From a virus: a DNA stretch of 29,876 nt. Shown piece by piece: positions 27,271 to 29,876 of this stretch. The notes below the pieces were generated by a model. That model ran no database searches. It had not been told where the DNA came from and worked only from the letters and a program-made list of their open reading frames with translations. The stretch lies in the IMG/VR virus record IMGVR_UViG_3300046171_000015, positions 1-29,876 of that record; one strand, 5' to 3'. Within the stretch, counting starts at the first letter, position 1. The number at the start of each line of letters is the position of its first letter. Both the position numbers and the translations under genes were made by a program.

Positions 27271-29336
27271 TGCAAGTAATACAACTTTACATAGAGGATA
27301 GTCCAGTAGAATTATTTAAGGATGAGAGCATAAGCATAACTGACAGTATAAAATCTGTTAAGGATATTGCTAAAGTGTTTACTGCCTTTACTAAGACCTT
27401 TACTGTACCAGCTTCTAAAAACAACAATAAAATTTTTAAGCACTATTACAACTTTGACATCATAGATGGGTTTGATGCCAGGACAAAAAAAGCTGCTAAC
27501 ATAGAACTAAACAACCTACCTTTTAAAAAGGGAAAAATAAAGTTAGAGGGTGTGCAAATGAAAGGCAATAAGCCCTACGCATACAAGATTACGTTCTTTG
27601 GCGAAACAGTAGACTTAAAAGACTTAGTAGGAGAAGATAAACTAAACCAATTAACTTCACTAAATAGTTTAAGTTTAGATTATAACTCTGCAACGGTAAA
27701 ATCAAAACTATTAGCAGACCCAACAAGCACAAACATAATAGCACCACTTATAACACACACAGAGAGGCTTTATTATAGAAGTTCTGCAAATACTGGTACA
27801 GATGGCAACTTATGGTATCACACGGGCGGTGGGCAAGTACACGAACACGGTGTATTATGGAGTGAATTGAAATACGCTGTAAGGGTTAATAGTATTATTG
27901 ATGCAATAGAAGTAAAATATGGTATATCTTTTTCAGATGATTTTTTTACCTCAACAAATGCACCTTACTACAATTTGTTTATGTGGCTGCACAGAAAAAA
28001 AGGTAATGTAGAAAGTGGAACTGGTTTGGCTTTTACTAATTTAATCAATGGCTGGAGTAATGCTACTGGCACAGTATCAAGCATAATAAACACAGACACA
28101 TTAAGGCTTGACGGTGCTACTGGCAAAACAATTACAAGCGTAGCAGTACAATTAAACAGAACAGAAACACATCCTTACGACATAGCGATAAAAAGAAACG
28201 GACAAGTAATATTTAACCAAAGTGGTGTAACGGGAACATCTGAAAGTTTTGCTGTGGATGCCTCTTTAATTACGGTAGGTGCTGAATTTACAGTTACGCT
28301 AAGTTACGCACAAACATTAAATTTTACTTCTATAATATGGTCAGTTGTTTACATAGACGAGGGGTTAGGTGGAACTGATACTTTTAATACTGGGAGTTAC
28401 CAAGCAGATGGAAGCTTTGAGTTTGTAATTACATCACAATTACCAGAGATTAAAGTAATAGACTTTTTGACTGGTTTATTTAAGATGTTTAACCTTACTG
28501 CTTTTGTAGAAGAAAGAAACTTAGGTTTAGGGGTAGGTAATGTTATTGTGGTGCAAACCTTAGACGACTTTTACAGCACTTATAACACTTACGACATTTC
28601 TAAGTATGTAGATACAGAAGCGTCTAACGTAAATGTAGCACTACCCTACAAAGAAATAGTATTTAAGTACGAGGACACAGATACGTTTTTAGCAGCCACA
28701 CACGAACAGTTATTTAACTATCAATGGGCAGCTGAAGATTACAAACAAACCGATGATGATGGTAATAATTTAGATGGTGGTATTTATACTGTTAAAGCAC
28801 CTTTTGGACACTTAAAATACGAAAGGCTTTTAGATGATGACGATGCTTCTTCTACCACGATACAAGTAGGTTATAACGTAGATGACAACCAAGAGCCTTA
28901 CATAGGTAAGCCAGTTTTGTTTTACCCTATAAGGCTAACAAGTTCTACAACCCCAGCAAGTACAACCATACAATTTAGAGATGACTTATCAAGCCATAGT
29001 GCAGTAACGTCTTACAACCTACCAAGTAATTCGGTAGCCTTAGACCCAAGCACATCAACAAACAACATAAACTTTAAAAACGAGTTTAACGAGTGGACTG
29101 GTACAACAGAATTTACAAACACACTTTTTCAAGCCTATTACTCTAATTACATTACAAGCGTATTTAACCAAAAGAACAGACTTACTAAGGTCAAGGCTTT
29201 TTTGCCTATTAGAATACTTAGAAGCTTAACTCTTGCTGATAGACTTGTAATAAACAACAAGCAATACAAAATAAACAGCATAAAGACTAATTTGCTTAAA
29301 GGCGAAAGTGATATAGAACTATTAAACGACCTATGA
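27270..29336 (+). CDS. Large tail protein, tail-tip or hub candidate
   Basis: 688 aa from GTG 27270 (TAGTG overlap with the previous stop). The N-terminus (MQVIQLYIEDSPVELFKDES, DIAKVFTAFTKTFTVPASKN) and NNKIFKHYYNFDIIDGFDAR form a domain I know from the largest tail gene of several Bacteroidota siphoviruses. A galectin-like or carbohydrate-binding insertion may lie at about 240-370 (NLINGWSNATGTVSSIINTD). The C-terminus ends NNKQYKINSIKTNLLKGESD. It probably forms part of the tail tip with host-adhesion function. The stop overlaps the 46-aa gene (ATGA). Confidence 0.55.
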   Translation: MQVIQLYIEDSPVELFKDESISITDSIKSVKDIAKVFTAFTKTFTVPASKNNNKIFKHYYNFDIIDGFDARTKKAANIELNNLPFKKGKIKLEGVQMKGNKPYAYKITFFGETVDLKDLVGEDKLNQLTSLNSLSLDYNSATVKSKLLADPTSTNIIAPLITHTERLYYRSSANTGTDGNLWYHTGGGQVHEHGVLWSELKYAVRVNSIIDAIEVKYGISFSDDFFTSTNAPYYNLFMWLHRKKGNVESGTGLAFTNLINGWSNATGTVSSIINTDTLRLDGATGKTITSVAVQLNRTETHPYDIAIKRNGQVIFNQSGVTGTSESFAVDASLITVGAEFTVTLSYAQTLNFTSIIWSVVYIDEGLGGTDTFNTGSYQADGSFEFVITSQLPEIKVIDFLTGLFKMFNLTAFVEERNLGLGVGNVIVVQTLDDFYSTYNTYDISKYVDTEASNVNVALPYKEIVFKYEDTDTFLAATHEQLFNYQWAAEDYKQTDDDGNNLDGGIYTVKAPFGHLKYERLLDDDDASSTTIQVGYNVDDNQEPYIGKPVLFYPIRLTSSTTPASTTIQFRDDLSSHSAVTSYNLPSNSVALDPSTSTNNINFKNEFNEWTGTTEFTNTLFQAYYSNYITSVFNQKNRLTKVKAFLPIRILRSLTLADRLVINNKQYKINSIKTNLLKGESDIELLNDL

Positions 29337-29473
29337 TAAAAAATATACTTGAACTTTTAAAACACGCAAACGGAGAAACGGAAACAATCCGCATAGCACA
29401 AGGTAAAAACAAACTACCCTTGACACTAAAAGAGGGGTACAAAGCACTTAAACAAGAGATACAATGGCGATAG
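29333..29473 (+). CDS. Small protein between tail gene and tape measure (46 aa)
   Basis: ATGA overlap with the large tail gene; its end overlaps the tape-measure start by 10 bases. MIKNILELLKHANGETETIR then IAQGKNKLPLTLKEGYKALK and QEIQWR. Helix, short basic loop, helix. Not recognised. The overlaps on both sides mean ribosomes move from tail gene to this ORF and then to the tape measure, so it is probably translated. Confidence 0.55.
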   Translation: MIKNILELLKHANGETETIRIAQGKNKLPLTLKEGYKALKQEIQWR

Positions 29474-29876
29474 AGAAAACAATTAACATAGATGTAAATT
29501 CTAAGAAAGCACAAAAAGACGTTAAGAATTTAGAGAAGTCTATTGAGGGTGTAAACAAAGAAGTTAAAGATACAACACAATCTACACAAGCTATGAGTGG
29601 AACGCTTGACAAAGCTACTGGTGGTGCTGTATCTAAGTTTAACGGTCTTAAGGGTACTTTAAAAGGCGTTATAACGAGTTTTAAAAGTCTTAGGATTGCC
29701 ATAATTGCAACTGGTATAGGTGCTTTACTTATAGCTGTTACTTCTTTAGGGCAAGCCTTTACAAGAAGCGAAGAGGGGCAAAACAAATTTGCTAAGATAC
29801 TTGGTGTTATTGGTAGTGTTGTAGATAACCTTTTAGACTTACTTGCTAATTTAGGGGAGAGTATAATAAGCGTATT
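29464..29876 (+). CDS. Tape measure protein, N-terminal part (runs off window end)
   Basis: This is the first 137 codons of a tail tape-measure protein, which sets tail length and passes through the tail tube. The ATG overlaps the end of the upstream 46-aa gene by 10 bases. The N-terminus is Lys/Glu-rich and helical (KKAQKDVKNLEKSIEGV). A hydrophobic segment follows at about residues 76-95, as is common in siphovirus tape measures. The frame is open to the last base; the final two bases (tt) join the first base of the window (t) to make a Phe codon, and the frame then continues at base 2. Joined length is 553 aa, short for the family, implying a tail of very roughly 80 nm at about 0.15 nm per residue. 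Its place after tail chaperone and tail genes fits. The join is seen in the sequence; the function is inferred from position and composition. Confidence 0.85.
   Translation, partial: MAIEKTINIDVNSKKAQKDVKNLEKSIEGVNKEVKDTTQSTQAMSGTLDKATGGAVSKFNGLKGTLKGVITSFKSLRIAIIATGIGALLIAVTSLGQAFTRSEEGQNKFAKILGVIGSVVDNLLDLLANLGESIISV

Noticed and set aside
1-29876. Temperate phage or prophage
   Set aside because: No integrase, excisionase, CI-like repressor or att-type terminal repeat was recognised; the ends close into a circle inside a structural gene.
1-29876. tRNA or rRNA genes
   Set aside because: No cloverleaf-like or rRNA-like segment was noticed; intergenic gaps are too short and AT-rich. A dedicated tRNA search was not possible.

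Overview
The window reads as a complete, circularly permuted genome of a small tailed double-stranded DNA phage of Bacteroidota, most likely Flavobacteriia. Every supported gene is on the + strand. The last two bases plus the first base form one codon of a single open frame, so the two window ends are one tape-measure gene cut by linearisation (about 29.9 kb when closed). Host assignment rests on TAnnTTTG-type -7 promoter boxes, A-rich leaders without Shine-Dalgarno sites, very AT-rich DNA and protein families typical of flavobacterial phages. No sheath or baseplate-wedge genes were recognised, so a non-contractile (siphovirus-type) tail is likely. No integrase, repressor or tRNA was seen, so a lytic life style is likely.

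Late structural block A (22884-29876, continuing to 1249): small and large terminase, a tail assembly chaperone with a likely programmed -1 frameshift on a T9 run, tail-completion proteins, two large tail proteins, a 46-aa linker gene and the tape measure. Late block B (1284-8078): XkdF-like prohead protease, two tiny basic or Cys-rich proteins, an acidic scaffold-like protein, the major capsid gene (interrupted by a frameshift), a putative tail tube protein, a self-contained one-gene cassette between two terminators, a small structural gene, a portal with an extra C-terminal domain and a connector protein. Block C (8071-13673): three tandem paralogous lectin-like fibre or spike genes. Block D (13785-15152): a hypothetical gene and a lysis cassette of small membrane protein, M15-type peptidase endolysin and two-helix holin-like protein.

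Early/middle block (15153-22826): a repeat-containing intergenic region that could be an origin; a NinG-like nuclease; a short non-coding stretch with promoter and terminator; then a dense run of overlapping genes. It encodes an annealing-protein candidate, an SSB-like protein, a RecA/RepA-fold ATPase, a phage sigma-like factor, a PD-(D/E)XK nuclease, a RecE-type exonuclease, a dATP/dGTP diphosphohydrolase-domain protein, a C5 cytosine methyltransferase and a protein with a DnaA-like DNA-binding domain. About ten genes under 90 codons are interspersed.

The most notable regulatory feature is a 12-bp element, TTATATATTARt, found five times. Every copy lies just before a late gene (1284, 2746, 5298, 22884, 24398), often with an A-rich block 10 bp upstream. 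With the encoded sigma-like protein it suggests a dedicated late-expression signal. It is distinct from two near-identical host-type promoters at 5017 and 19211, which contain TTTGTTTATAA.
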